A stretch of DNA of 64,000 nt from positions 58,541-122,540 of the forward strand of contig NZ_BAEO01000002.1 in the NCBI RefSeq assembly GCF_000314995.1, written 5' to 3'. The translations under genes were made by a program, and so were the position numbers. Source of the DNA: Paraglaciecola arctica BSs20135 (GTDB lineage: Bacteria > Pseudomonadota > Gammaproteobacteria > Enterobacterales > Alteromonadaceae). The number at the start of each line of letters is the position of its first letter. Positions within the stretch are counted from its first letter, which is position 1. The notes under the pieces are model-generated. The model did not search any database and was not told the origin of the DNA. It saw only the letters and a list, made by a program, of their open reading frames with translations. Below are positions 11,831 through 20,264 of the stretch, one piece after another.

Positions 11831-12103
11831 ACTTATATCCTTTTTATCTTCTCTTATTATTAATTTTAACGAAGATTTTTTATTGTTATAGATCTTCCTG
11901 ATGCATTATTTTTCGTCCTTGTTATTCCCGTAAGGCTTAAAAATGCAAAACAACTATTGTTGTCTTGCTACTTCCTTGACAAGCACTGTGCTTGTAATTC
12001 CATTTTATTTTTATTTGCACGAGAGAATACAGGAATCATAAAAATTTACAACTTATTTACAATTGAGACATAAAAAAAGTGAACTTTTACTGAAAAGTTT
12101 AAA

Positions 12104-12136
12104 CGCGACTAATAGTTTTGTTGCTGATTAGTCGCG
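12104..12136 (-). terminator. Terminator hairpin after cytochrome c4 gene
   Basis: A 10-bp perfect stem (CGCGACTAAT / ATTAGTCGCG) begins 11 bases after the cytochrome c4 stop codon. The T tract after it is weak (TTT), but a second small stem (AACTTTT / AAAAGTT) followed by seven T at 12072-12078 lies just beyond. The two may act together. Confidence 0.6.
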
Positions 12137-12147
12137 AAAATAGCAGA

Positions 12148-12771
12148 TTAATGAAGTCCAGAAACGTAGCTTGATAATACTTCGATATCTTTATCTGTCA
12201 TTCTTTTAGCTATATCAGCCATCATGCCATTTAAAGAATTAGCTCGTTCACCAGAACGGAAGGCTTTAAGTTGAGACGCTATATAATCTGAATGCTGTCC
12301 GCTTATGTCGGGAAAACCAGATAAGCTAGTTCCATTTCCTTTTGGCCCATGACAAGCGATACATGCGGTAATACCTCGATCTAGATCACCGCCAATATAG
12401 AGTTTATTACCGAGTTCTACCGCATCTTCAGCTGTTTCGCCTGGTGTGGCCTCTTGACTGGAAAAATAGGCTGATAAGTCGAGAATATCTTGTTCTGATA
12501 AAGCAGCCGCCATGCCATTCATTACAGCATTATTTCGGCCTTCTTTACCGCCAGTTTGGCTGGCCAGTTTAAATTCTGTCATCTGCTTAGCTAAATAATT
12601 AGCATGTTGACCGGCAAGTTTAGGGTTCATAGCTATTGCACTATTCCCGTCTACTCCATGGCATGCGCCGCAGGTAACAGATATTGACTTACCATTTTCA
12701 GCATCACCTTGTGCTACCGCACTCGCACTAAAACCCAAAAACAAACAGACTAGCAGACCTATATTTTTCAT
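12148..12771 (-). CDS. Periplasmic di-haem cytochrome c4
   Basis: Cytochrome c4 carries electrons in the periplasm, usually towards cytochrome c oxidase. The product (207 residues) has a signal peptide (MKNIGLLVCLFLGFSASAVA) and two cytochrome c domains, each with one haem-binding CxxCH (CGACH and CIACH) and a downstream axial Met (NGMAAAL and NGMMADIA regions). The internal duplication is typical of the family. An in-frame ATG six codons upstream exists. I chose 12771 because it follows GAGAT and starts directly with the signal peptide. Confidence 0.93.
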   Translation of the reverse strand: MKNIGLLVCLFLGFSASAVAQGDAENGKSISVTCGACHGVDGNSAIAMNPKLAGQHANYLAKQMTEFKLASQTGGKEGRNNAVMNGMAAALSEQDILDLSAYFSSQEATPGETAEDAVELGNKLYIGGDLDRGITACIACHGPKGNGTSLSGFPDISGQHSDYIASQLKAFRSGERANSLNGMMADIAKRMTDKDIEVLSSYVSGLH

Positions 12772-12977
12772 CTTTATCTCATTAAGCATTTGATTAGCTG
12801 GCTATTCTTAAAATATTAATTGGGTATTTTACACATTTACGCCGTTAGTAAAATGAATTCATGAGATATCTTGTATTTTTATCTCATTTTAAAGAACACA
12901 GTGATTACCCTTTTCCCTGATATAATGATCAGAATTAGTATGATAAAAGTAGTTTTACAGTATTTTCAGGAGAAGAC

Positions 12978-13586
12978 GTGAGTCATTATAGTCAAGCAAA
13001 GTTTAGTATCAGTGCCCCTGATATTACTCACCTAGGGCCCGATGAAGGGATCGAAATTGCATTTGCTGGTCGTTCTAATGCGGGGAAATCGAGTGCGTTA
13101 AACAAGTTAACTCGGCAGAAAGGGCTCGCAAGAACCAGTAAGACACCGGGTCGAACACAATTAATCAATGTATTTCAATTAGATGAAAATCGTAGATTAA
13201 TAGATCTGCCAGGCTATGGGTATGCAAAAGTACCTATAGCTATAAAAAAGAAATGGCAAAGATCCTTAGGTGAATATTTACAAAAAAGGGAAAGTATTAA
13301 AGGACTAGTGGTATTAATGGACATTCGTCATCCCTTTAAAGATTTGGATCAAGAGTTGATACATTGGGCAGTAGCAGCAGATTTACCTGTGCTTGCGCTT
13401 CTTACTAAAGCTGACAAATTGAAATCAAGCAATCGCAAAAATCAGTTAATGATGGTACGAGAAGCCGCGTTGGCGTTTTGCGGTGATGTAACTGTTGATG
13501 TGTTTTCTTCTCTCAGTGGCATTGGGTTGGAAAATTTGGAACAAAAATTAGATAGTTGGTATGGCTATGAAAGGAAAGTTAAATAG
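12978..13586 (+). CDS. engB: Ribosome biogenesis GTPase EngB (YihA/YsxC)
   Basis: EngB is an essential GTPase of 50S subunit assembly. The 202-residue product has the G motifs in order: GRSNAGKSS (G1), switch I around TPGRTQ, DLPGYG (G3), and TKADK (G4). The start is GTG with a strong AGGAG (12968-12972) six bases upstream. A TATAAT at about 12922 may be its -10 box. It converges on polA across a 400-base gap, which is the place of the Spot 42 RNA gene in enterobacteria and vibrios. Confidence 0.96.
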   Translation: MSHYSQAKFSISAPDITHLGPDEGIEIAFAGRSNAGKSSALNKLTRQKGLARTSKTPGRTQLINVFQLDENRRLIDLPGYGYAKVPIAIKKKWQRSLGEYLQKRESIKGLVVLMDIRHPFKDLDQELIHWAVAADLPVLALLTKADKLKSSNRKNQLMMVREAALAFCGDVTVDVFSSLSGIGLENLEQKLDSWYGYERKVK

Positions 13587-13591
13587 CGGAT

Positions 13592-13680
13592 AAAAAATGC
13601 CCTACACAAATAGGTAGGGCCAAATAATATAAGAACACACATAATAACTATTTACATAGACCGTCTGTATTAAAAAAATG
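13592..13680 (-). ncRNA. Candidate small RNA B in the Spot 42 locus
   Basis: Read leftward, a stretch containing TATGTAAATAGTTATTATG and TGTGTGTTCTT leads into the stem GCCCTAC/GTAGGGC (13599-13620) and ATTTTTT. The leader resembles that of candidate A about 180 bases upstream (shared TATGTA, GTT, TTATGTGTGT and TCT in the same order). A transcript here would be about 80-90 nt if it starts after the preceding terminator. It is the position of spf in enterobacteria, but primary sequence likeness to Spot 42 is not evident to me. Confidence 0.35.
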
Positions 13681-13776
13681 TTCCCACTTTTCTGAATTAA
13701 ACTTGATTAATGGTCAATAAACCAAGCTGCGTTAGCTGTTTATAACGATTGTTATTAATAATGTTGAATTTTAGGC

Positions 13777-13850
13777 AAAAAAAACCCCATTAAATAATGG
13801 GGTAAAACACATAGAGACACACACATAAACTGTACATAAGAGGGGTGTTA
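13777..13850 (-). ncRNA. Candidate small RNA A in the Spot 42 locus
   Basis: Read leftward, after the polA/engB terminator there is a ~50-base leader (with TTATGTACAGTTTATGTG and TGTGTCTCTATGTG) ending in the stem CCCCATTA/TAATGGGG (13785-13802) and eight T, a strong Rho-independent terminator. Because polA already has a hairpin at 13851-13880, this second terminator suggests a separate short RNA. It resembles candidate B, so the two may be a tandem duplication. The start point is not known. Confidence 0.38.
13785..13802 (-). terminator. Strong minus-strand terminator between polA and engB
   Basis: The stem CCCCATTA/TAATGGGG with a two-base apex is followed on the minus strand by eight T (13777-13784). 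On the plus strand no T run follows the stem, so the direction is leftward. Confidence 0.8.
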
Positions 13851-13880
13851 AAACATAAAGTTCAAAATAACTTTATGTTT
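13851..13880. terminator. Terminator shared by engB and polA
   Basis: A 12-bp perfect inverted repeat (AAACATAAAGTT / AACTTTATGTTT, loop CAAAAT) runs into eight T on the plus strand (13878-13885) and four T on the minus strand. It lies 265 bases after engB and 115 bases after polA and can end both. Confidence 0.75.
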
Positions 13881-13994
13881 TTTTTGAAATAGAAAATCAG
13901 TATTTGCCGAGGCTTAAGCAAGGGTCATAAAAGCTACGAACGGAAATCTATTAAAAAGCCAAGCTTAGGTTGTTATCTAATCGCTCAATTGACC

Positions 13995-16745
13995 CTAATG
14001 AGCTTCATCCCAGTTTTCCCCAACCCCAGCCTCAACAATAAGTGGAACATCAAGCTGCACAGCTTGTTCCATTAACGAAATAATCTTATTTTGATATTCA
14101 GTTAACTTTTGTTGTCTAATTTCAAAAACAAGTTCGTCATGGACTTGCATGATCATGCGTACATCGTCAAAAGGCAGAGTTTCAATCCACTTATCAACTG
14201 CCAACATGGCTTTTTTAATGATGTCTGCTGCAGTACCTTGCATAGGTGCATTAATAGCCGCGCGTTCTGCCCCTTTTCTACGCATGCCATTACTGGCATT
14301 AATTTCAGGCAAATATAAGCGTCTACCAAAAACCGTTGAAACATAACCATTTTCTTTGGCTATTTGTCTTGTGTCTTCCATATATTTTAATACTAATGGG
14401 TAACGTTCAAAATATAGATCCATATATTTCTGTGCATCATGACGAGAGATATTCAGTTGTTTGGATAATCCAAAAGCTGACATACCGTAGATTAGTCCAA
14501 AGTTGATTGCTTTCGCATTTCTGCGTTGTTCAATACTTACCTCTTCGAGTGGGGTATCAAATACTTCTGAAGCCGTGGCTGTATGAATATCTTGTCCAGT
14601 TGCGAAAGCGTTTAACAACCCCTTATCCCTTGATAAATGCGCCATAATCCGCAATTCAATTTGTGAATAATCGGCAGCGACAATCTTATAACCCGGTCTA
14701 GCGATAAATGCCTGCCTAACTCGGCGTCCTTCTTCTGTTCTAATGGGGATATTCTGTAGATTAGGATCGGTTGAAGACAATCGGCCTGTTGCTGCAATCG
14801 CTTGATGATAGGAGGTGTGTACTCTGCCAGTACGAGCATTTATCATTTTTGGTAATTTATCTGTGTAAGTATTCTTTAACTTACTTAAACCACGATACTC
14901 CATCAGCAATTTTGGCAGTGGGTAATTGATGGCCAATTCTTGCAAAACTTCTTCAGCTGTAGATGGTGCTCCTTTAGGCGTTTTTTTCAGAACGGGCAAA
15001 TCCATCTTTTTATAAAGAATTTCCTGCAATTGTTTAGGTGAGCCCAAATTAAACTCTTCACCAGCGAGTTCATGTACTTCTTTTTCTAACTCTAAAATGC
15101 GTACTGCTAAATCTTGGCTTTGTTGAGCAAGTTTTTGGCTATCTATAAGTACACCGAATTGTTCCATTTTTGCTAAAACTGGGGATAAAGGTAGTTCTAT
15201 CTCCTTAAAAACATTTGCTAAGTCCTTTTCTGCATTTAGTTTTTGCCAAAGGACGTTGTGCAAACTTAAAGTTATGTCTGCATCTTCTGCTGCATAAGGT
15301 GCGGCTTTATCTAAAGGGATTTGATTAAATGTAATTTGTTTGGCGCCTTTACCGGCAATATCTTCAAAGTGAATTGTGGTTTTACCTAGATAGGTTTCAG
15401 CCAAACTATCCATATCATGGCGGGTGGCAACACTATTCAATACATAAGATTCCAGCATAGTATCAAACGCTATGCCTTGTAGATTGATATCGTAATTGGC
15501 CAATACGTTTTTATCGTATTTAAGATGTTGTCCCACTTTTTTGATTTCAGGGTTTTCTAATAAAGGCTTAAGCGAGGCCAATACCTGGGCGCGGTCAAGT
15601 TGTTCGGGAGCATCCAAATAATCATGGGCAACAGGCACGTATGCAGCTTCACCTTCGGAAACAGAAAATGATACGCCTACCAATTCAGCATCCATATAAT
15701 TTAGGCTGGTGGTTTCAGTGTCGAATGCAAATAAGTCGGCAGCTTTGAGTTTTTCTAACCAAATATCAAAGTCTGTTTGAGTTAGGATTGTATGATAATG
15801 GCTAGTATCTGGCGTTTGCTCGTCTAACGCTTTGGGTTCAGTGAGCTTGGGAGTCGAAGTTTGTTGTGATTTTTGTTGGGTTTCAGTCAATAAACGCTTT
15901 AATTCGAACTGGGTACTTAAAGCAATTAATTTTTCAAAATTGACTTCAGTTGCTTTGATGTCTTGCACCTTTTGAGGCAAATCCACGTCTAATCTTATCG
16001 TGGCCAATTCGTAAGATAGCGGGAGGTGACTAAGTGCATTACGTAAATGTTCTCCAACTTTCCCTTTTACACTGTCAGCGTTGGCCATCACTTGTTTAAG
16101 TGTGCCATGTTCAGCTAGCCACTTGGCAGCAGTTTTAGGGCCACATTTATCAACACCTGGAATATTGTCGACCTTGTCACCCATCAGGGCTAAATAGTCG
16201 ATAATTTGGTCTGGTCTTACCGCAAATTTTTCTTCAACACCGGCTTCGTCCATTTCGACATTGGTCATGGTATTGATTAAACGAACATGGGGCGTAACAA
16301 GTTGTGCCATATCTTTGTCACCGGTCGAAATGACTGTTTCCATTCCGAGCTTAGATGCCTGATTAGCGAGCGTACCAATCACATCATCTGCTTCGACACC
16401 TTCAATAACTAATAAAGGTAGACCCATTGCCTCGATAATTTCATGCAAGGGTGCAATTTGTGTTCTTAGGTCGTCTGGCATCGGCGGGCGATTAGCTTTG
16501 TATTCAGAATACATGTCGTTTCGAAAGGTTTTCCCTTTAGCATCAAACACCACCACAATATTTCCGCTTGGGTAATCTTTCTGAAGGCTCTTTATCATGT
16601 TTAACACACCAGTAATTGCACCTGTTGGTTGTCCATAAGAAGTGGATAACGCTTGCAAATAAGGCACGTGGTAAGCTCTGAATAGATAAGATGAACCATC
16701 TACTAATATGAGAGGGTTAGTGAGAGTTTCTGCTTCAGATGCCAT
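13995..16745 (-). CDS. polA: DNA polymerase I
   Basis: PolA fills gaps and removes RNA primers. The 916-residue protein has all three parts: a 5'-3' exonuclease (about 1-290, with [52 protein letters not shown]), a 3'-5' proofreading domain with the intact Asp-Glu pair ([10 protein letters not shown]) and the [10 protein letters not shown] motif, and the family A polymerase ([45 protein letters not shown]). The frame is open 24 codons upstream of 16745, but that part lacks homology. The ATG at 16745 lies four residues nearer the conserved NPLILVDG as in relatives. Confidence 0.97.
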   Translation of the reverse strand: MASEAETLTNPLILVDGSSYLFRAYHVPYLQALSTSYGQPTGAITGVLNMIKSLQKDYPSGNIVVVFDAKGKTFRNDMYSEYKANRPPMPDDLRTQIAPLHEIIEAMGLPLLVIEGVEADDVIGTLANQASKLGMETVISTGDKDMAQLVTPHVRLINTMTNVEMDEAGVEEKFAVRPDQIIDYLALMGDKVDNIPGVDKCGPKTAAKWLAEHGTLKQVMANADSVKGKVGEHLRNALSHLPLSYELATIRLDVDLPQKVQDIKATEVNFEKLIALSTQFELKRLLTETQQKSQQTSTPKLTEPKALDEQTPDTSHYHTILTQTDFDIWLEKLKAADLFAFDTETTSLNYMDAELVGVSFSVSEGEAAYVPVAHDYLDAPEQLDRAQVLASLKPLLENPEIKKVGQHLKYDKNVLANYDINLQGIAFDTMLESYVLNSVATRHDMDSLAETYLGKTTIHFEDIAGKGAKQITFNQIPLDKAAPYAAEDADITLSLHNVLWQKLNAEKDLANVFKEIELPLSPVLAKMEQFGVLIDSQKLAQQSQDLAVRILELEKEVHELAGEEFNLGSPKQLQEILYKKMDLPVLKKTPKGAPSTAEEVLQELAINYPLPKLLMEYRGLSKLKNTYTDKLPKMINARTGRVHTSYHQAIAATGRLSSTDPNLQNIPIRTEEGRRVRQAFIARPGYKIVAADYSQIELRIMAHLSRDKGLLNAFATGQDIHTATASEVFDTPLEEVSIEQRRNAKAINFGLIYGMSAFGLSKQLNISRHDAQKYMDLYFERYPLVLKYMEDTRQIAKENGYVSTVFGRRLYLPEINASNGMRRKGAERAAINAPMQGTAADIIKKAMLAVDKWIETLPFDDVRMIMQVHDELVFEIRQQKLTEYQNKIISLMEQAVQLDVPLIVEAGVGENWDEAH

Positions 16746-16834
16746 AATAGGTGTCCATGTATTTATTTTAGAAGATTGTAAATTTAAAAGAATGTCATAA
16801 GTGAATGATTTTATCATTAACTCAGAGACAAATC

Positions 16835-16843
16835 TGTGGATAA
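16835..16843 (-). promoter_or_regulatory. Perfect DnaA box upstream of polA
   Basis: TGTGGATAA on the plus strand is the exact complement of the high-affinity DnaA box. It lies about 90 bases upstream of the polA start codon used here, close enough to affect its promoter. Confidence 0.55.
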
Positions 16844-16977
16844 GTATGTAGATAAGGTATTAGATTATTTATTTGGCGATTTATATAATTGTAGAGAAAA
16901 AATAAAAATCTCTTACTAAACATATGCTTATAGATAATGTATCAATTTAACAAAGAAGTATGTAATGACAACTGTTC

Positions 16978-16986
16978 TGTGGATAA
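16978..16986 (-). promoter_or_regulatory. Second perfect DnaA box in the polA-trkH gap
   Basis: TGTGGATAA again, in the same orientation as the box at 16835. A 9-mer is expected by chance in either orientation about once per 130 kb, so two in 150 bases is notable, though AT-rich DNA raises the odds. Confidence 0.55.
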
Positions 16987-17487
16987 GATTTTAAATGTAG
17001 CCAATGCCTAATTAAAACCAAGATAGAAGATACACAGATATTGAGCGCTAGAACAGAACAATTTTAAATTATTTTAAGTTACATTTAGAGCAAATTGATA
17101 CAAAAAATTATAAGCCTTGATTTGCCTATACTCTAGCCTTGTCAAATGAAAATTCAATTCAATAATGGTAATAAATTTAAGTGTGTGAGTGCTTGCAAAC
17201 ATAGTTGTTTATCTTTGTTCTATACAAATAGAAATTGTTAGTCGTTTTTGACGAAATATTTTCGATGGCAACGATCTTTCTGTTATCTTGTTAAGTGAAA
17301 TATGTGAACATAATTACTTATGTCTACTTTATTAATTTGCCATGAATTTGACTTTAGGTTCGGTGTTTAGCAAACAATAATGACAAGAAAAATAGTTGAT
17401 CCAATGATTTACCTAAAATTAAGTTTATTCTCACCAAATTTGCTAATTGTATTATGTGGCAGATATTTTTTGGGTGAAAACTGAGCC

Positions 17488-18939
17488 ATGCAATATCGTA
17501 CTATTATTCGAATTTTAGGACTTCTTGTTGCTTTATTCAGTGTCACCATGATCCCCCCAGCAATTGTGTCCATCATTTATGAAGATGGCAGTGGTCTGCC
17601 ATTTTTATTGGCATTTATTTTATGTTTAATTACCGGTTTAGCCATTTGGTATCCCAATAGAAGTTTTAGAAATGATTTAAGGGCCAAGGAAGGGTTCTTA
17701 ATTGTAGTGCTTTTTTGGACAGTTTTGGCGAGTTTTGGTGCCTTGCCATTTTTATTGTTAGAACAGCCACAAATGTCTACTACAGACGCTTTTTTTGAGT
17801 CCTTCTCTGGTCTGACTACAACGGGGGCAACCGTTATTGAAGGTATCGATTATTTGCCTAAGGCCATTCAGTATTATCGCCAGCAAATACAGTGGTTGGG
17901 AGGGATGGGGATCATTGTTCTCGCTGTGGCAATCTTACCTATATTAGGAGTAGGTGGGATGCAGTTATATCGGGCAGAAACGCCAGGCCCAGTGAAAGAT
18001 TCTAAGATGACACCAAGAATAGCGGATACAGCGAAGCACCTATGGTACATCTATTTCTCTCTAACCATAGTTTGTGCCACAGCATTTTGGGTAGTGGGCA
18101 TGAATTGGTTTGATGCCATTTGTCATGCCTTTTCGACCATAGCTATCGGTGGATTTAGTAACTATGATGCCAGTTTAGGTCACTTTAACAGTGTCGGAGT
18201 GAATGTAGTTTGTGTCATATTTTTATGGATTGCGGCATTGAATTTTGCACTGCATTATGCGGCAGCGAGTGGACGTTCTTTAAAAGGATATTTTCATGAT
18301 CCTGAGCTAAAAACATTTTTTATCATTCAAATTAGTTTGGTTTTGATTTGTTTTAGTGTGTTAATTCAATTTAATTGGTTCACAGATGCTGGGATAGCAT
18401 TTGACCAAGCCTTGATTCAGTCTGTTTCTATCAGTACAACAGCTGGCTTTACCACGACAGAATTCTCTAATTGGCCAGTGTTTTTGCCTATTATGCTCAT
18501 TTTTTCAAGCTTTATAGGTGGCTGTGCAGGCTCTACAGGAGGCGGTCTAAAGGTTATTCGAGTGTTATTACTGTATTTGCAAGGCAAACGCGAAGTCGAC
18601 CGTTTAATACACCCTAAAGCTATTTATTCAGTAAAATTAGGCGAACGGGCGTTGCCGGATAGAGTCGTCGAAGCTGTGTGGGGATTCTTTTCAGCCTATG
18701 CGATGATCTTTGTTATTATTATGGTTGGCTTAATAGCTACAGGGATGGACGATGTGACAGCTTTTAGCGCTACTGCTGCAACTCTTAATAACTTAGGCCC
18801 TGGCCTAGGAGAAGTGGCTGCGACTTACGCGGAAGTGTCTGATAGTGGTAAATGGCTGCTAATATTAGCAATGTTATTTGGTCGGCTAGAGGTATTTTCA
18901 TTGTTAGTACTATTTTCACCTACTTTTTGGCGCAGTTAA
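17488..18939 (+). CDS. trkH: Trk potassium uptake system membrane subunit TrkH
   Basis: TrkH is the ion-conducting subunit of a K+ uptake system that works with the NAD-binding regulator TrkA. The 483-residue protein equals E. coli TrkH in length and has the superfamily's repeated membrane-pore-membrane units, with selectivity-filter loops visible as SGLTTTGATV, FSTIAIGGFSNYD, ISTTAGFTTTEF and ATLNNLGPG. The ATG at 17488 gives the expected N-terminus (MQYRTIIRILGLLVALFS). Its partner trkA is in this window but about 31.5 kb away on the other side of the pigment locus. Confidence 0.97.
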   Translation: MQYRTIIRILGLLVALFSVTMIPPAIVSIIYEDGSGLPFLLAFILCLITGLAIWYPNRSFRNDLRAKEGFLIVVLFWTVLASFGALPFLLLEQPQMSTTDAFFESFSGLTTTGATVIEGIDYLPKAIQYYRQQIQWLGGMGIIVLAVAILPILGVGGMQLYRAETPGPVKDSKMTPRIADTAKHLWYIYFSLTIVCATAFWVVGMNWFDAICHAFSTIAIGGFSNYDASLGHFNSVGVNVVCVIFLWIAALNFALHYAAASGRSLKGYFHDPELKTFFIIQISLVLICFSVLIQFNWFTDAGIAFDQALIQSVSISTTAGFTTTEFSNWPVFLPIMLIFSSFIGGCAGSTGGGLKVIRVLLLYLQGKREVDRLIHPKAIYSVKLGERALPDRVVEAVWGFFSAYAMIFVIIMVGLIATGMDDVTAFSATAATLNNLGPGLGEVAATYAEVSDSGKWLLILAMLFGRLEVFSLLVLFSPTFWRS

Positions 18940-18988
18940 AGTAGCGATAAATGTATATGAAGCAAACTTGTATTTTTTGAAATATAAA

Positions 18989-19020
18989 AATAAAGTGCTT
19001 CTTTATAAAAGCACTTTATT
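18989..19020. terminator. Bidirectional terminator after trkH
   Basis: A 12-bp perfect stem (AATAAAGTGCTT / AAGCACTTTATT, 8-base loop) has A-rich DNA before and TTTTG after it, and lies between the convergent trkH and the 19032-19466 gene. It can serve both and marks the left end of the accessory block. Confidence 0.82.
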
Positions 19021-19031
19021 TTGTGTAAATC

Positions 19032-19466
19032 TTAAGGCAGTTTAACAATATCAGCCTTAAGTGCCACACCCGCCATTATGTTCCCTGCTCCACATTCAAA
19101 TTCTGTCTTACTGGAAAAACCAATATTTTTGTAGTTAGATGTAATATTAACTACGGCATTCATACCGTCTCTTTGGGCTCGTTCTTGTAAGGCTTTTATT
19201 GCCGATAAAAAGGCCCATTCACAAGCTTCTTGATCAGACTTAGCAAAACCACTGGTTTTTTTGTTGGTGGTAATTCCAGCCTGTTTGCTTTGTGGCTTAG
19301 GGTAAGACTGGTCGGCAAAATATAAAGGTACATCATGTAATGCCGATTTTGCTTTGTCAGTCTTCAGTAGCTCAGGGATAGAAAACTTGAGTCTATCGTC
19401 CCTTGCAATCGCGGGTGATGCGAGAAAAATACAACTTGTAACGCAGGCTATTAATACTTTATTCAT
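19032..19466 (-). CDS. Periplasmic protein of unknown function, YbjQ-like core
   Basis: The 144-residue product has a cleavable signal peptide (MNKVLIACVTSCIFLASPAIA). It belongs to a family common in Alteromonadales and Vibrionales and often misnamed as an excinuclease ATPase subunit; nothing in it supports a nucleotide-binding role. The core ALQERAQRDGMNAVVNITSNYK and the ending AGNIMAGVALKADIVKL recall the small YbjQ/RcsF-type fold, in which a conserved Asn-Ala-Val strand and a terminal GxALK strand pair. Two cysteines (one after QEA, one in EFECGAG) may form a disulphide. Function unknown. Confidence 0.65.
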   Translation of the reverse strand: MNKVLIACVTSCIFLASPAIARDDRLKFSIPELLKTDKAKSALHDVPLYFADQSYPKPQSKQAGITTNKKTSGFAKSDQEACEWAFLSAIKALQERAQRDGMNAVVNITSNYKNIGFSSKTEFECGAGNIMAGVALKADIVKLP

Positions 19467-19700
19467 TAATTATTCTCCGAATTTCTAATGTTTTTATACC
19501 AAGACAAGTGTAAGCCTGTCAGTTATTTTCCCTATAAACCTAGGTGCTTCTATTCACTGTTTGCCTCAGTTATAGATAACCTAACTGCGATCCAGAGGAT
19601 TAACACTATAATAAATTACGTCAGTTAAAAATACTACATTAGCTAGTTTAAGTTATGCCAATGGATCTAGTCTTTGGGGATTACATTCTAGGGATTGGTA

Positions 19701-20264
19701 TTAATACTCAATTTTACTCTGCTGTAAGGTTTCAATTTCTATTTGATAGTGGTCAACATAATGAGTCATAAGGCTATGCTGTGCGGTGTGCAATACGCTG
19801 AATATTAGTTCGTTACCACGAAAAAAATTTCGTTTTTGTTTATCTTCAGGTGAAAGGGCGATATGTAAATCCTTTAGACCTAACTGAATATCTTTGATAG
19901 GCCAATTGGCTAATTGGTAATAAGCCAGCATAACTTGAGCCTCAATCCCTTTTGCCAATACGTTGGTATTTAACTTTAGCCCAACTTCATTCGACCAAGT
20001 TAATTTAAATAAAACTAAACCAGCGGCGGTTAACCCCACCATATTAATTTGATGGGGTAATAATTCTGTTTGTAATAGGAGTTCATGTTTGTCTTGTGGT
20101 GTTGTGATCAATAGTTTTTGCAAACTAGCCTGGCCCCAGAGTTCCTTTGGCACCGCCTGTAAATGAAATTGACTGTGTTTGTCTAATAACACGGAGTTAT
20201 CCAACTTTTGAAAGGAGGAACAAGCATTGATCAATAACATGCATAGAAAAACTAGGTATTTCAC
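19701..20264 (-). CDS. DUF3261 lipoprotein of the aryl-polyene locus
   Basis: The 187-residue protein begins with a lipoprotein signal (MKYLVFLCMLLINAC) with the lipidated Cys at 15. It matches the DUF3261 family, which is a standard member of aryl-polyene (APE) clusters. Its role is not established; location next to the exporter suggests help with moving the polyene lipid to the outer membrane. It overlaps the exporter gene by 4 bases (ATGA), so the two are translationally coupled. It is the last gene of the left-going operon. Confidence 0.8.
   Translation of the reverse strand: MKYLVFLCMLLINACSSFQKLDNSVLLDKHSQFHLQAVPKELWGQASLQKLLITTPQDKHELLLQTELLPHQINMVGLTAAGLVLFKLTWSNEVGLKLNTNVLAKGIEAQVMLAYYQLANWPIKDIQLGLKDLHIALSPEDKQKRNFFRGNELIFSVLHTAQHSLMTHYVDHYQIEIETLQQSKIEY

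Larger units (their letters stand above)
11671..12147. other. Gene-free stretch between yihI and cytochrome c4 with several hairpins
   Basis: About 480 bases without a coding frame I can support. From the right (minus-strand direction), it begins with the terminator hairpin of the cytochrome gene (12104-12136), followed by a second small stem with a T run near 12072. Further left it contains a pair of hairpins (11754-11803) that look like the 3' end of a small RNA. The right part of the yihI promoter must also lie here, next to 11671. Confidence 0.5.
13587..13994. other. engB-polA convergent gap with three hairpins
   Basis: 408 bases without a gene. It contains three stem-loops: 13599-13620 and 13785-13802, both followed by T runs on the minus strand, and a 12-bp inverted repeat at 13851-13880 followed by eight T on the plus strand and four T on the minus strand. 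The last one can end both engB and polA transcripts, leaving the other two to end something else. I describe them below as candidate small RNAs. Confidence 0.6.
16746..17487. promoter_or_regulatory. Long AT-rich polA-trkH divergent region with two DnaA boxes
   Basis: 742 bases lie between the divergent polA and trkH starts with no coding frame I can support. The region is strongly AT-rich and carries two perfect DnaA boxes in the same orientation (16835-16843, 16978-16986), about 140 bases apart. It must contain the promoters of polA and trkH. The boxes could couple polA to the replication cycle or titrate DnaA. Few GATC sites and only two boxes argue against this being oriC. Confidence 0.5.

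Noticed and set aside
19032..19466. Excinuclease ABC subunit
   Set aside because: Relatives carry this name in databases, but the protein is short, exported and lacks any ATP-binding motif.
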